A DNA stretch of 64,000 nucleotides from Collimonas sp. PA-H2 (GCF_002564105.1 NZ_PDBX01000001.1:2728001-2792000); one strand, 5' to 3'. Positions 1 through 8,712 are shown, counted from the stretch's first letter. A program made the numbers and translations. Notes: generated by a model not told the origin, from the letters alone.

Positions 1-199
1 ATCTTGCCAAAATCCGTCGTATCTGACGGCTTCAACGTATCTTTGTTGATTAATCGGTTGACCCAACATGTTGGCAATCCAGTTTAAGCAGGCATCTTGT
101 TATTACGTGGCAGCTTACTGGAGTTTGCGACAGTCGGTTATCGGTCAGAAGCCGCCACTGGTGACATTCCCAACAGTTTGATTGTTTCTAAGGGAAAAA

Positions 200-427
200 A
201 TGCAGAGAGAAAAACTGGCCGAAGCTTTCTTGAGCCGCACGCCAATTGCCGGTGTAATGTTTGAACATAATGATTACGTGAAGGTGGTCAGCGGAGCTCA
301 TAGTGAAAAATTTGGTTCGTTAGTTAGCCTACTTGAGCTCACTCCAGAACCGAGATTTGTTGTCGAGCTTGAGTCGGGGTTTGATGTTGAAGTTCTACAA
401 TCAGAGCTGGCTAGCGTTTGCAACTAA
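200..427 (+). CDS. small KOW-like protein of unknown function (75 aa)
   Basis: First gene of the small-gene array. The start is ATG 200, because AAGGGA lies just upstream; an in-frame TTG at 182 is less likely. The 75-residue product has no signal peptide or membrane segment. Its middle (about residues 25-70) alternates short beta-type stretches with glycines in a pattern like a KOW/SH3-type barrel: DYVKVVSG, then FGSLVSL, then FVVELESG. Small proteins of this pattern recur in immunity or cassette arrays, which fits the neighbours, but no function can be assigned. Its spacing to the next gene is 80 bp and that spacer holds one of the recurrent array motifs. Confidence 0.6.
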   Translation: MQREKLAEAFLSRTPIAGVMFEHNDYVKVVSGAHSEKFGSLVSLLELTPEPRFVVELESGFDVEVLQSELASVCN

Positions 428-507
428 TCGCCTGGGCGGGCATCAGGCGAAGGTGGGTGATGCCGGTCAGAACCGGGCGTTCAATTTAATGAACAACTAA
501 TACAGAT

Positions 508-1191
508 ATGGGTACCTCCAGCACTTCTCTTTTTGCAGACGACGTGGCGTCCGATGTACGCGACGAATTCACCGAGCTATTGGCCCGTGGCGTTAGCGCT
601 GCCGACGCAACCCAGTCACTAATGGAGTCTTGGTCTGCCGCAATCAAGGATGTTGATGATGGGCCGACGTTTTGGCTGGCGCTTGCCGCAACCCAGTGGA
701 AGTTCGGCTGCCTTGGGCAAGAAGTTCAGACTCGCGCCGTTGATGTGATTGACAGTGGGCGCGACCTCAATAAATGGAATGGTGCCTCCGCTATACGCCG
801 CGGCGCAGTTCTTTCGGCCCTAAAGGATAAACTGCTTTCACCGCTGCCACCTTTACGCCGACCGCGTCGACGGAAAATCGTCGCGGTTCCCTCCATCAAA
901 GTTCCGTCCCCTGACGGACGCGGGCTAGCCACGGCTTTTGAAATAACGCCAAGCTCGGCTCTCACTACTCCGCAAATGCAGGTAATGGTTGAGTTGGTGG
1001 TCGGACAGTCTCGAGGCGGAGGCGGAGTGTTTGTCGCGGATTGCGAATTTGACAAAGTCACGCTCGACTGGCTTGATGCAGAAACGTTGCAGATTTCCTA
1101 TCCGCGCTCTGTCGCGACAAGTTCCAAAAGCGCCAGCTATTTCTACTACGGACGCGTCGTCCAAATCAAGTATATCTCAACACCAGATTAA
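508..1191 (+). CDS. conserved hypothetical protein (227 aa)
   Basis: A soluble 227-residue protein without signal peptide. Residues 1-115 are helical and contain the run FADDVASDVRDEF near the start and FWLALAATQW around residues 55-65. A basic linker (RRPRRRK, about residue 120) leads to a beta-rich C-terminal half. The N-terminal half resembles a family of uncharacterised proteins that occur in many bacteria as stand-alone genes; I cannot name a Pfam entry with certainty. It sits alone between two array spacers and has no operon partner. The length looks complete and no frameshift is visible. Confidence 0.6.
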   Translation: MGTSSTSLFADDVASDVRDEFTELLARGVSAADATQSLMESWSAAIKDVDDGPTFWLALAATQWKFGCLGQEVQTRAVDVIDSGRDLNKWNGASAIRRGAVLSALKDKLLSPLPPLRRPRRRKIVAVPSIKVPSPDGRGLATAFEITPSSALTTPQMQVMVELVVGQSRGGGGVFVADCEFDKVTLDWLDAETLQISYPRSVATSSKSASYFYYGRVVQIKYISTPD

Positions 1192-1384
1192 CTCATGATT
1201 TGGAGATGGCCACGAACCGTGAGGGGCCGCTTTGATGCGAACCGAATGAATCCACAGGCAATAGCAGACCATCAGTTTTCGGCCAACTACGGACATTCGC
1301 GGACGCCATCAATTTGATGTTGCTCTACTAATTACTGCATGGCAGTATGCAACATCTAAGTTTTAACGACGGCTAGGTTCTTCC

Positions 1385-1819
1385 ATGCGCCACCTTATTA
1401 CGTTCTTACTCCTAACAGCGTTTTCTTTTGCTTTCGCGAATGCTTCCAACCTACAGGAAGGCCAGGTATGGGCATACACGACGCGTCCCGACGAGAGCGA
1501 TTCAACGCTTACGGTGCTCAAGATTGAGCAGTATAAAGACCTTGGGCAAGTGATTCACGTCAGAATAGACGGAATCCGAATGCGTAATCCACTAAAGGGA
1601 AATATCGTCACGGACATACCGCATTTACCGTTTCGGAGCGCTGCTATACAGCGAAGCGTCACGAAGCTTTTACGCAGGTCATCGTCTGTGCCGAATTTCA
1701 AGGAAGGCTATGACACATGGAGAGAGGCCTACGATGCAGGGAAGGCCGGTGCGTTTGAAACCGATGTTGCCGCCACACTCAATGCCATGCTCGGAGCTGC
1801 ATGGGAGGAGAAAAAATGA
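1385..1819 (+). CDS. secreted hypothetical protein (144 aa)
   Basis: The first 20 residues (Met-Arg-His followed by a hydrophobic core ending in AFANA) form a typical Sec signal peptide, so the mature protein is probably periplasmic. The mature part begins with an EGQVWAY motif and is otherwise unremarkable. The gene ends in an ATGA overlap with the following membrane-protein gene, whose ribosome binding site (GGGAGGAG) lies inside this gene. The two are therefore probably translationally coupled. No family recognised with confidence. Confidence 0.65.
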   Translation: MRHLITFLLLTAFSFAFANASNLQEGQVWAYTTRPDESDSTLTVLKIEQYKDLGQVIHVRIDGIRMRNPLKGNIVTDIPHLPFRSAAIQRSVTKLLRRSSSVPNFKEGYDTWREAYDAGKAGAFETDVAATLNAMLGAAWEEKK

Positions 1820-2019
1820 AGTCAGGCATACTCTGGCTAACATCTTTCGCTTCACTGTTAACTGCACTTTACTGTGTTGCTGGAGTTCTTCAAGGAGCGA
1901 TGCTCTTTACTGGTGTTCGCGCACGCAGTAACGTCGAGCTATGGGGGACGTTATTCGTTATATTTACCGTTATTTCTCTGGGCGGCACAGTTCTATTATG
2001 GCGGGGTCGAAAGAAATGA
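1816..2019 (+). CDS. small two-helix membrane protein (67 aa)
   Basis: Start chosen at ATG 1816 because GGAGGAG lies directly upstream and the ATG overlaps the TGA of the preceding gene; an in-frame ATG at 1801 is less likely. Two hydrophobic helices (about residues 4-24 and 36-57) are joined by a short loop and followed by a basic tail (RGRKK), so an inner-membrane protein is likely. It is probably co-expressed with the secreted protein upstream. Function unknown. Confidence 0.55.
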   Translation: MKSGILWLTSFASLLTALYCVAGVLQGAMLFTGVRARSNVELWGTLFVIFTVISLGGTVLLWRGRKK

Positions 2020-2064
2020 CGTTTAGATTGGTTCTACGCTGGTTGTCGTCATAGGGGAATCCGC

Positions 2065-2394
2065 TTACGTTGGCATTAGAAATCGACCAGCCTTCGCAGT
2101 AAGCAGCTTTATTAGCTCTGGTTGCATGTACTCATAGTCATCTGGAATATCTAAGCAAATAACGCGCTTTCCACTGAGATGGGCCCTAAATTTGGTCGAT
2201 AGCTTGTTGCGATGCGCTTTCTCCATAACGAAAATTATCGTTGCCCATTCAATCTGTTCTGTCGATAGAGGAACAGTTGCGTCGCTACCCAAACCAGCTG
2301 AATCGCTTTCGACCCCAGGCCACGTAGAAAAAATTTGTTCCGCCGTCGGGCTTCTTAGCCGATTTTGGCTGCAAATAAAGAGCGCTCGTTTCAT
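2065..2394 (-). CDS. low-molecular-weight protein tyrosine phosphatase-like protein
   Basis: Minus-strand gene of 109 aa. The N-terminus shows the phosphate-binding signature CSQNRLRSPTAE (residues 8-19), which corresponds to the C-x5-R loop of low-molecular-weight tyrosine phosphatases. A general-acid-like DIPDDYEYM stretch lies around residues 82-90. The protein is shorter than classical LMW-PTPs (about 150 aa) and belongs with the short variants seen in many genomic islands, often near immunity or stress genes. Whether it is catalytically active cannot be judged. It and the next gene are the only two array members on the minus strand. Confidence 0.75.
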   Translation of the reverse strand: MKRALFICSQNRLRSPTAEQIFSTWPGVESDSAGLGSDATVPLSTEQIEWATIIFVMEKAHRNKLSTKFRAHLSGKRVICLDIPDDYEYMQPELIKLLTAKAGRFLMPT

Positions 2395-2419
2395 AGATTT
2401 TATCCGGCGTTAATTGGCA

Positions 2420-2677
2420 CTACGTCGGGTCTAGGTCCGTCGGAAACTGGCTTCCCGCCGTCCATCCAGTTTCGGGGAAATCTTCAGGAATATTACGTCG
2501 ATGCCATGCACGATTTAGATGGGAGTATATGTGACCGAGGTCAATTCGAAAGTTCGCTTCGTCGTACGTAGCGTCAGTATTCATCTCTGCAATGAGCGTG
2601 CCAATATGCTCACGGGCGTCATCTAGCTCATACATTAGCGCAGCCCATCCGACAGGATTGATGTGTTTGTTAATCAT
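2420..2677 (-). CDS. small hypothetical protein (85 aa)
   Basis: An 85-residue acidic protein on the minus strand, directly upstream in transcription of the phosphatase-like gene (25 bp gap), so the two may be cotranscribed. The centre (DDAREHIGTLIAEM and ANFRIDLGHIYSHLNRAWH) is helical with histidines and aromatic residues, as in small helical-bundle proteins from immunity arrays. No signal peptide or membrane segment. I do not recognise the family. Confidence 0.55.
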   Translation of the reverse strand: MINKHINPVGWAALMYELDDAREHIGTLIAEMNTDATYDEANFRIDLGHIYSHLNRAWHRRNIPEDFPETGWTAGSQFPTDLDPT

Positions 2678-2682
2678 GGTTC

Positions 2683-2789
2683 TGCGGGTGCTCCGCTCAG
2701 TTCATGTACCTGACGTCACGACAGTGGCAGGATTCAAAATCTTCGGCTACGTAACTCTTGGCACGCATCTCGAATATTATAGTCCATGA
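2683..2789 (+). pseudogene. 3' fragment of a DUF6678 gene
   Basis: About 107 bp that repeat the 3' end of the DUF6678 gene at 5125-5439 with roughly 88 percent identity by eye, still in frame and ending at the equivalent stop. The upstream part of the gene is absent; the copy abuts the minus-strand 85-aa gene. It is therefore a truncated duplicate left by recombination within the array. Confidence 0.8.
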
Positions 2790-2920
2790 CAACACTCTGC
2801 CAATAACGAACCTTGAGAAGTCTCTGCTAAACTTGTGGGAGAGGGTAGGAGCAGGAGCTGCCTTCCAAACGCCTGGCGTAGATTCAAACCGCAACACACC
2901 CAATTTCCCATTAAGACATC

Positions 2921-3268
2921 ATGAGCTCACCCAACCTTGTGCCACTCGTAGCAACGCAGCGCTGGAAGCTCTGGTTGTGCGCACTTTCAGCCACATTCGT
3001 TCTGACTTCGCAGTTCGCAGGAGCGCGAATCGGTGTGTACTTAGGCATCGAAGCGTCAACTGTTCAACTCGGCGCGATAGCACTTGGTTTAATCACGCTG
3101 ATTGCCGGCTCACTGGCCATTCGTTGTCCGGATTGCGGTTTGAGCCTTCTGTGGCACTCGTTATCCAAGAAAGCTTTTGGCGGATGGCTAGTTTGGTTAC
3201 TCGACGTCCAGTCGTGTCCACGCTGCGGTTTCACCCACGCACATGGGCCATCGCAACCGCACAAATGA
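2921..3268 (+). CDS. membrane protein with zinc-ribbon-like cysteines (115 aa)
   Basis: Two predicted membrane helices (about residues 17-35 and 48-66) are followed by a cytosolic or periplasmic tail. The tail carries CPDCG (about residues 70-74) and CPRCG (about residues 100-104), a four-cysteine arrangement typical of a small zinc ribbon. A longer reading frame in another phase covers the same DNA, but this frame has the coherent hydrophobic and cysteine pattern and is taken as the gene. Such small membrane zinc-ribbon proteins are frequent in cassette-like arrays. Function unknown. Confidence 0.6.
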   Translation: MSSPNLVPLVATQRWKLWLCALSATFVLTSQFAGARIGVYLGIEASTVQLGAIALGLITLIAGSLAIRCPDCGLSLLWHSLSKKAFGGWLVWLLDVQSCPRCGFTHAHGPSQPHK

Positions 3269-3363
3269 CCAGCAACTGTATGACTACAGGTCGCCGCGTT
3301 TTTGATGAACGTATGCCCCCATTCATCCAAGTTCTGAACACCAATCGTCAGGAACAAAAAATA

Positions 3364-3708
3364 ATGACTCCAACAACGCGAAACTTCAGCATGGCAGCCT
3401 CGTTTGTCGTGGTGATAGCTGGATTTTCAGCTTACCTATGGCTGTTGTACTCCGCTGGATGCGCGGGAGACGCTAAAGGCGGTTCATACGGAGACCCTGT
3501 GCGTGCGCTGCAGTTAGAGAGTTATGCCCTCGTGCCATTTCTTTTCGCATTGTTTACAGGCACAGCACTTCCGTTTATGTTCGGCACGTATGGCCTTGCG
3601 GGCCGCTCGGTAGTCGCTGCCATATTCTTTGTGTTCGTGGGTGCGGCATTTATCTTTCTTGGCATTCAAATCGAGTTCTGGGGAATTGACGCATGTTTTA
3701 ATTTGTAG
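3364..3708 (+). CDS. small polytopic membrane protein (114 aa)
   Basis: The ATG at 3364 was chosen because the reading frame upstream of it overlaps the zinc-ribbon gene and shows no protein-like character. The 114-residue product has three hydrophobic segments (about residues 9-29, 55-75 and 82-105) and an N-terminal SAGCAGD segment after the first helix. It is an inner-membrane protein of unknown function, 95 bp downstream of the preceding gene. Confidence 0.55.
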   Translation: MTPTTRNFSMAASFVVVIAGFSAYLWLLYSAGCAGDAKGGSYGDPVRALQLESYALVPFLFALFTGTALPFMFGTYGLAGRSVVAAIFFVFVGAAFIFLGIQIEFWGIDACFNL

Positions 3709-3877
3709 ACCATTTTGTTTGCAGTGTTAGCCGCCTACCTTCCCGCAGAACGAACTACCGGATTGGGTCGGCAGACGACGTTCGCCAATGGCGAGGTCAG
3801 GCGACAGGGCACTCACGTACCCATTAAATTCAATATGATGCCTGCAATCAGGCCGGTAAAAAAATACGAAGAATGAC

Positions 3878-4114
3878 ATGAAAAACAAATACGCGATTCC
3901 CGTACCGGCGATTGTTGCAATCGGATTTAGCGTGCCAATAGTGTTGACCCTTGCGCTTTCATATTTTCTTTATTTGTTCGATATTCCCACGCCAGAACAA
4001 TCGTGTAAAAAATATTGTGCGACGAAAAACCAGTCTGGTCAGCTAGTTTCGATTTTTACGCGAACTCAATCATCCAAAGGTGGGGGACCAACTACATGTC
4101 AGTGCAATCCTTGA
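3878..4114 (+). CDS. small single-helix membrane protein with cysteines (78 aa)
   Basis: One strong membrane helix (about residues 8-34) is followed by a hydrophilic domain with four cysteines (CKKYC and CQC, the latter at the C-terminus), suggesting a disulfide-stabilised domain outside the membrane. A possible hairpin GCCTG/CAGGC lies in the 50 bp upstream, where other array spacers also carry hairpins. No family assignment. Confidence 0.5.
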   Translation: MKNKYAIPVPAIVAIGFSVPIVLTLALSYFLYLFDIPTPEQSCKKYCATKNQSGQLVSIFTRTQSSKGGGPTTCQCNP

Positions 4115-4259
4115 CCGCCCGCAGTGGGTCGAATTCGCTCTTTCGCGAATGACCGAGTCCGGCCAATTGGAGTCCTTCAGTCTCATTTGAATTCAATGCT
4201 GTCGTGGCAATTCACCCATTGCTATATACGTCGAATGCCGTCATCAAAAAGTGAACACA

Positions 4260-4571
4260 ATGAGTAGTCGCACAGCAGCTTGGAAATGGTTAGCCGCAAT
4301 GCTGGTCCTCACATCAGTGCTCTGCGGTTGTAACGACCACCCGTTAAGAGGGACGGTTATGAAGTCATCTGACGGCAAGACATACTTGGCTGTAGTTGAT
4401 GATAATGGTGGTCATTGCGGGCCACTCAAAGTGGACGGTTTTGTCTGGCCATATAAGACTGGCCAGCTTGGGCAAGTGCAACCTGGGCACCACTCGATAG
4501 AATGTGGTGGAGCGATTTCATTTGACATTCCAAAGGGCGTCATCTTTCGCTTCGCTTACTGGGGCCCTTAA
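4260..4571 (+). CDS. putative lipoprotein (103 aa)
   Basis: A hydrophobic signal segment is followed by a lipobox-like SVLCGC sequence, so lipid attachment at one of the two cysteines is likely. An upstream in-frame GTG at 4251 is possible, but ATG 4260 gives the more usual signal peptide. The mature domain of about 80 residues has two further cysteines, consistent with a small beta-rich periplasmic domain. No known family recognised; it stands alone between two array spacers. Confidence 0.6.
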   Translation: MSSRTAAWKWLAAMLVLTSVLCGCNDHPLRGTVMKSSDGKTYLAVVDDNGGHCGPLKVDGFVWPYKTGQLGQVQPGHHSIECGGAISFDIPKGVIFRFAYWGP

Positions 4572-4650
4572 ACGGGCCGCTCGATTCGGTCATTTAGCGT
4601 TCGTGTTAAGGAGCCGTGAACGGCAATAATCGGTCATAGACACACACCAC

Positions 4651-4685
4651 CAATTTAATGTTGCCATGTCAACTTTTTCATGGCA
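4651..4685 (+). repeat. array spacer hairpin module
   Basis: The best copy of a motif recurring between genes of the array: CAATTTAATGTTG followed by a hairpin with arms TGCCATG (4662-4668) and CATGGCA (4679-4685). Related copies lie near 1308-1352, 6523-6556 and 9193-9222. Each copy lies just upstream of an array gene. Confidence 0.6.
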
Positions 4686-4733
4686 GCATGCGATGAATAA
4701 TCTTCTATGGCCTTGTGGACCAATAGTTCATCT

Positions 4734-5030
4734 ATGAATCGTCATCTGAAGTTTTTCGGAAAAAGCATGTTCGTGTTTTCTGTTTCATGGGGACTCGCGT
4801 ACCTATGGAGCATTCACGGTAGTTGGTGGCTTGCACATTGTCCGAAATTGATTGTTACTGCAATTTATATTACCGCGCGTCCGGTGCTTTCATCTGAGGC
4901 TTGGGAAGCAGAGGAACAACTGGAATTTCTATTTTTTTGGGTGCCAATTTTCATCGCTCTAATTTGGGTTATTTTTCTGTACTCATTCGCCGGAAAAATT
5001 TTCCGGACCAAGGGTGCAAGAATTAGCTGA
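4734..5030 (+). CDS. two-helix membrane protein (98 aa)
   Basis: A small membrane protein with hydrophobic helices at about residues 8-26 and 62-86 (numbered from ATG 4734), separated by an acidic loop (SSEAWEAEEQLEF). An in-frame ATG at 4707 is also possible. The spacer upstream carries the clearest example of the array hairpin (TGCCATG paired with CATGGCA, 4662-4685). Function unknown. Confidence 0.5.
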   Translation: MNRHLKFFGKSMFVFSVSWGLAYLWSIHGSWWLAHCPKLIVTAIYITARPVLSSEAWEAEEQLEFLFFWVPIFIALIWVIFLYSFAGKIFRTKGARIS

Positions 5031-5124
5031 ATCGTGCTTTTACAAGAATAGATTCCAAACTCAGTGGCGGGACAAAACCGGCCAACTGCGGACGTTCGTG
5101 TCCGCCATCAACTAGGCGCCCTAT

Positions 5125-5439
5125 ATGTCTCCTGTCATGAACAACACGAAGTGGGAGGAACTCCGACTCCGTATGTGCGGGCTCGGCGCGCTGTCACCGC
5201 AGTTTCGCGTGCGCAATTTGCACAGCGGATACCTCAGTGCGTGGGATGGGGAGTGGTTCCACCACTTCTATGGACGCCATGAAGAGGATGAGTGGGTTGA
5301 GATTTCCGTAACGTCCGCGGCCCAGCGTGAGGCTGTTCTGCGGGTGCTCCGCTCAGTTCATGTGCCTGGCGTCACGACAGGGACAGGATTTAAAATCTTC
5401 GGCTACGTACCCCTTGGCACGCATGTCGGATATCTATAG
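5125..5439 (+). CDS. DUF6678 family protein
   Basis: The start MNNTKWEELR (ATG 5137 is the likelier initiator, 5125 the longest) and the stretch GYLSAWDGEWFHHFYG are characteristic of DUF6678, a family of about 100-170 aa with unknown function that is common next to polymorphic toxins and in cassette arrays. The protein is soluble. The last 107 bp of the gene are duplicated at 2683-2789, so recombination has used this gene as a repeat. A role as an immunity-like protein is inference from context. Confidence 0.75.
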   Translation: MSPVMNNTKWEELRLRMCGLGALSPQFRVRNLHSGYLSAWDGEWFHHFYGRHEEDEWVEISVTSAAQREAVLRVLRSVHVPGVTTGTGFKIFGYVPLGTHVGYL

Positions 5440-5569
5440 TCCGTGACGGCATTCGGCCACGAGTGGCCGATGAAATTGGCCACTAAGACGTAGCGAGAAG
5501 GTGGACTCAAACAATTGGAAATAAGCATCAGCCGGTCGCTGACAAGAATATTCTTTTAAGAAAAGGTAC

Positions 5570-6289
5570 ATGGCAGTGATAAAACGGATTCTACCGGAGG
5601 CAGACCATTTCGCCACTTGTCCAATGGAAGGCAACATCCTTAACTATTACAAGGGCTTGTTTGATTCCGTGTTTGTTCTGCTGCATCCATTTATTCGACC
5701 GGTTTCTATATCCAAAGAGCTTTTTAAACCTGAGACTTATCCCGATAGAACATCCATTTCAATTGCCTGCGACGCTGTCCGTTGGTCTAACATCATGTCC
5801 ATCACTGGTCTGCAGTCTTTAGCGGCAATCGATGTCGGTCTACGTACCCAAATTGGTGGCTTGAACGAGAAGCTGGCAAACGTGGAATACGCTGAATGCC
5901 TAAGCGTTCTTTATGATTCGCACAGCATCGTGCAGCCAGACGAAGGGCATTTCTCCGACTTATTGCATGATTTGATTCTTCAATGCTTCCAAGATTTGGG
6001 GCATCAATGGGTTTGGGTAGGCGATGAAATGGGGACTGAAAGAAAATTGTATTGGATTGATGACCTAAAAACAAAAGACTTGAACGCCACAGCGGGTCAC
6101 TGCAACGTTTTTACCACAGACAAATCGCTGCTTTGGACAACTCATTGGGATAGCCACTTCTCCTTTTTGTGTGGTTCGTACGAAGTTCTGGCTCGCCTAG
6201 TTCAGCGTGTTAACCTAGAAGGTTTTTTTTGCGAATCCGATACCGAAGTCTATTGGAGCGTACAGCCGCCAAAAATGGATGTTGCATAG
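5570..6289 (+). CDS. DUF2711 family protein
   Basis: A 239-residue soluble protein. The segments VFVLLHPFIRPVSI (about residues 34-47), WVWVGDEMGTERKLYWIDDL (about residues 146-165) and TTHWDSHFSFLCGS (about residues 190-203) match the conserved blocks of the DUF2711 family as I know it. The final EVYWSVQPP is also typical. Length agrees with the family. Function is unknown; homologues are scattered in Firmicutes and Proteobacteria as isolated genes, often in accessory regions. Confidence 0.8.
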   Translation: MAVIKRILPEADHFATCPMEGNILNYYKGLFDSVFVLLHPFIRPVSISKELFKPETYPDRTSISIACDAVRWSNIMSITGLQSLAAIDVGLRTQIGGLNEKLANVEYAECLSVLYDSHSIVQPDEGHFSDLLHDLILQCFQDLGHQWVWVGDEMGTERKLYWIDDLKTKDLNATAGHCNVFTTDKSLLWTTHWDSHFSFLCGSYEVLARLVQRVNLEGFFCESDTEVYWSVQPPKMDVA

Positions 6290-6593
6290 AGTAATTCCGC
6301 TTTGGAGGCTTTACGGGCTACCGTGTCAATCGTTGAACGTCCGCGTTGTGGAGCGACGACGGTCTCCTTAGGGGCGTGTGCTGCCGGTCATTTCCGACGG
6401 TCTGTCCGAGAGAAACCTAGACCCCCGACACCTCACCATCGTCGGATGCCAACTAGATTTTACGCGACCACACCTCTAAGCACCGCTATCGGTCACAAAC
6501 CGTCCTCCGAATGCGAGCTTGAATTAAAGTTGCTTTGCCAAATTTTCCATGGCAGGATTAATAATTGCAAACTTACCCACTTCGTCGTTCAAG
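6290..6593. other. non-coding array spacer (about 300 bp)
   Basis: No convincing gene. Short frames here look arginine-rich and random. The stretch contains variants of the spacer motif (GAACGTCCGC near 6336) and, at 6523-6556, the AATTAAAGTTG sequence with TGCCA/TGGCA hairpin arms just before the DUF2199 gene. Confidence 0.5.
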
Positions 6594-7103
6594 ATGCCAT
6601 TTAAATTCAAATGCAATTCATGCGGCGAAATGCACGAGGGTATGCCGAGCTTTGGCGCCCATGCTCCACTTAGTTACTACGAAATTCCTGAAGGCGAGCG
6701 TGCGACCCGGTGCGATTTGGGTAGCGACGATTGTGTTATAGATAAACAGCACGTATTCGTTCGTGGATGCATTGAAATCCCAGTCAAGGGAGAAGCAGAA
6801 CCGTTCAGTTGGGGCGTGTGGGTCTCACTTAGTGACGCCAATTTTATTGAATGGCTCAAATATTTTGAGCAGGATAAGCGCTCCCAGGTTGGACCATTCT
6901 TTGGCTGGCTTGACGCGTGGCTGAAGCCCTATCCAGACACAATGAATCTCAAAACGATGGTTCATTTACGAGACGATGGTATCCGTCCGTATATTGAACT
7001 TGAGCCAACTGACCACCCACTTGCAGTGGAGCAGCGGAACGGAATCACGGTGGAACGGGTTGCTGAACTTTATTCTGTGATGATGCATCCGATGGGGAAA
7101 TAG
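6594..7103 (+). CDS. DUF2199 family protein
   Basis: The start is taken at ATG 6594; an upstream ATG at 6549 would place the spacer hairpin inside the gene. The N-terminus FKCNSCGEMHEGMPSFG, followed by SYYEIPEGER, SDDCVID and the FVRGCIEIPV block with WGVW, is the DUF2199 signature (CxxC plus H motif, probably metal-binding). Length of 169 aa fits. DUF2199 proteins are small cytoplasmic proteins of unknown function. A diverged second member lies 670 bp downstream. Confidence 0.85.
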   Translation: MPFKFKCNSCGEMHEGMPSFGAHAPLSYYEIPEGERATRCDLGSDDCVIDKQHVFVRGCIEIPVKGEAEPFSWGVWVSLSDANFIEWLKYFEQDKRSQVGPFFGWLDAWLKPYPDTMNLKTMVHLRDDGIRPYIELEPTDHPLAVEQRNGITVERVAELYSVMMHPMGK

Positions 7104-7198
7104 CGGCGTAGGCTAGCCAGTGATTCAGAGGCGGCATTACGTTATAACAGCAGAAACGCCAATATTAATATTCAATTCTCTGGAAATTTCATCGCACA

Positions 7199-7630
7199 AT
7201 GATACATCCCGCTGAACCTACCCTAGAAATTAACGGTATTCCACCCAAGCTAGCAGGAAAAATATGTGAAGGACTCATCTGCGAGCAATTCATATGTTCC
7301 GGTGAGTCTGTGGCATCTGCGAACGTTACTTACTTGAGATTTGATGGCATTTGGTACCGTCTTTACTTTGAGTTCCAGCTAGTTTTTTGGCGAGTGTTTG
7401 ATGGAGAGCCAAAACCATGGGAGGTTGCAGAGAAAACCTGGGCATATCCTCACACGAATGTTGGTGAAATGTTCGGAATTCTTGGTCAGCGACTGTTGTC
7501 GTATGAAATGCTGCTAACCCCGAAAGGTAGCAAAGTTATTTTTATTTTCGCCAATAATCAGAGTGTTCTAATTGAGGATGCAGATGACTGTAGCTCCTTT
7601 AGAGTCGATGATTCCGAAGTTGTCCGATAG
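7199..7630 (+). CDS. hypothetical protein, immunity-like (143 aa)
   Basis: A soluble protein of 143 residues rich in aromatic residues, with FDGIWYRLYFEFQLVFWRVF around residues 50-68 and a C-terminal VFIFANNQSVLIED strand pair. Such compact beta-rich acidic proteins are common immunity-type products, but no named family is evident. It lies between the two DUF2199 genes in the same orientation. Confidence 0.5.
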   Translation: MIHPAEPTLEINGIPPKLAGKICEGLICEQFICSGESVASANVTYLRFDGIWYRLYFEFQLVFWRVFDGEPKPWEVAEKTWAYPHTNVGEMFGILGQRLLSYEMLLTPKGSKVIFIFANNQSVLIEDADDCSSFRVDDSEVVR

Positions 7631-7774
7631 TCCCTTACTGACTTCGATGAAACAGTATTTTGAACGTCCGCAAAAGGTTGTAAGTAGCCAATCGGAAATG
7701 TCTGCGAACAGCCAGGAGCGGTCGTTTCACTCGATATACCACGTTTAAGAGATTTGCTACCCGAAGGGATTTAC

Positions 7775-8290
7775 ATGCCGGAACTTGTAGCCTGTTCAGT
7801 TTGTGGCGAACTGCATTCGCTCGATGAAATCGAACTCACCTTCAAGCGTCCGGATGCAATTGCAGCACTTTCGGCGATTGACAGAGAACAGTCCTGTAAA
7901 GAGGCCGAAGACCTCTGCGCAATATGGGGGGAAGACGACGATTCGCATCGTTTTTTTGTGCGAGGCGTATTGCCGATAAAAATTGCAGCTCGGTCCATCC
8001 CCTATAATATCGGTGCGTGGATAGAGGTATCCAAAGAGGTCTTTAATAGAATTAACGAGCTTTGGGACAGCGACAGCCAACTTCACGAGCCACCATTTAA
8101 AGGCAAACTAGCCAACGAAATTCCAACTAGGGTTGGGTCACTCGAATTAAAAGGACACATTCAACTAACAGGGCCGACTACGCGCCCCAATTTCATGAGT
8201 TCTGACGCTGAGTCGACCTTATTTGCGGACCAACAATTTGGCGTGACGGAACACCAGGTAGCGGAGTACACAAAATCGCTTGCCCTGTAA
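7775..8290 (+). CDS. diverged DUF2199 family protein
   Basis: The start is ATG 7775; an upstream in-frame start at 7754 is less likely because DUF2199 proteins begin directly with the zinc-knuckle region. The protein shows CSVCGELHSLDEIEL at its N-terminus and the paired FVRGVLPIKI with IGAWIEVS block, as in the DUF2199 copy at 6594. Overall the two copies share only the family motifs, so they are not a recent duplication. About 171 aa. Function unknown. Confidence 0.75.
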   Translation: MPELVACSVCGELHSLDEIELTFKRPDAIAALSAIDREQSCKEAEDLCAIWGEDDDSHRFFVRGVLPIKIAARSIPYNIGAWIEVSKEVFNRINELWDSDSQLHEPPFKGKLANEIPTRVGSLELKGHIQLTGPTTRPNFMSSDAESTLFADQQFGVTEHQVAEYTKSLAL

Positions 8291-8400
8291 TTGCGTTGGG
8301 CGGCAGTTGCCGGCCAATTGCGGACGGTCAAAAGTGTCGGCCAAACTGATGGCGATTCATTATGAAAAAAAACGACATCGATAACAATGTGGAAGGCACC

Positions 8401-8712
8401 ATGAGCGATCAACATTACGTAGAGTGCTGCACCCATGGCAAACAAGCCGCCACCTATGTCTGCCAGCACATTCTTCAAACGCTGCAGGACAGCAAGCCGC
8501 GTGGCTTTTGGTCTGCGGAGGTTGGACCAGGTGAGTTGCACCCAGATTCTTGGTGTAGTGAGTGTGAAGCTATGCTCAATGCTGTCGGTGAATGGAATGA
8601 CGAAACCGAAGCCAAAGCTGGCATTTCGTTGATTTGTAGTGTCTGCTATGAGAGAGCAAGAGTTCTCAACCAAAGCACCGAAACTGGCCAGAAGCAGCAG
8701 TCAGAGCAATAA
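8401..8712 (+). CDS. cysteine-rich probable zinc-binding protein (103 aa)
   Basis: ATG 8401 is preferred over 8362. The protein is soluble and contains CCTHG, a CQH motif, WCSECE and a final CSVCYERA block, enough cysteines and histidines for one or two zinc sites. The order C-x-HG, CQH, WCxxCE and CxxCY is that of a recurring family of small uncharacterised bacterial proteins. No neighbouring partner; it lies between two array spacers. Confidence 0.55.
   Translation: MSDQHYVECCTHGKQAATYVCQHILQTLQDSKPRGFWSAEVGPGELHPDSWCSECEAMLNAVGEWNDETEAKAGISLICSVCYERARVLNQSTETGQKQQSEQ

Noticed and set aside
2758..3708. A 316-residue protein covering this whole stretch
   Set aside because: Its first 200 residues overlap a coherent membrane/zinc-ribbon gene in another phase and look random; only the last 114 residues (from 3364) are protein-like.
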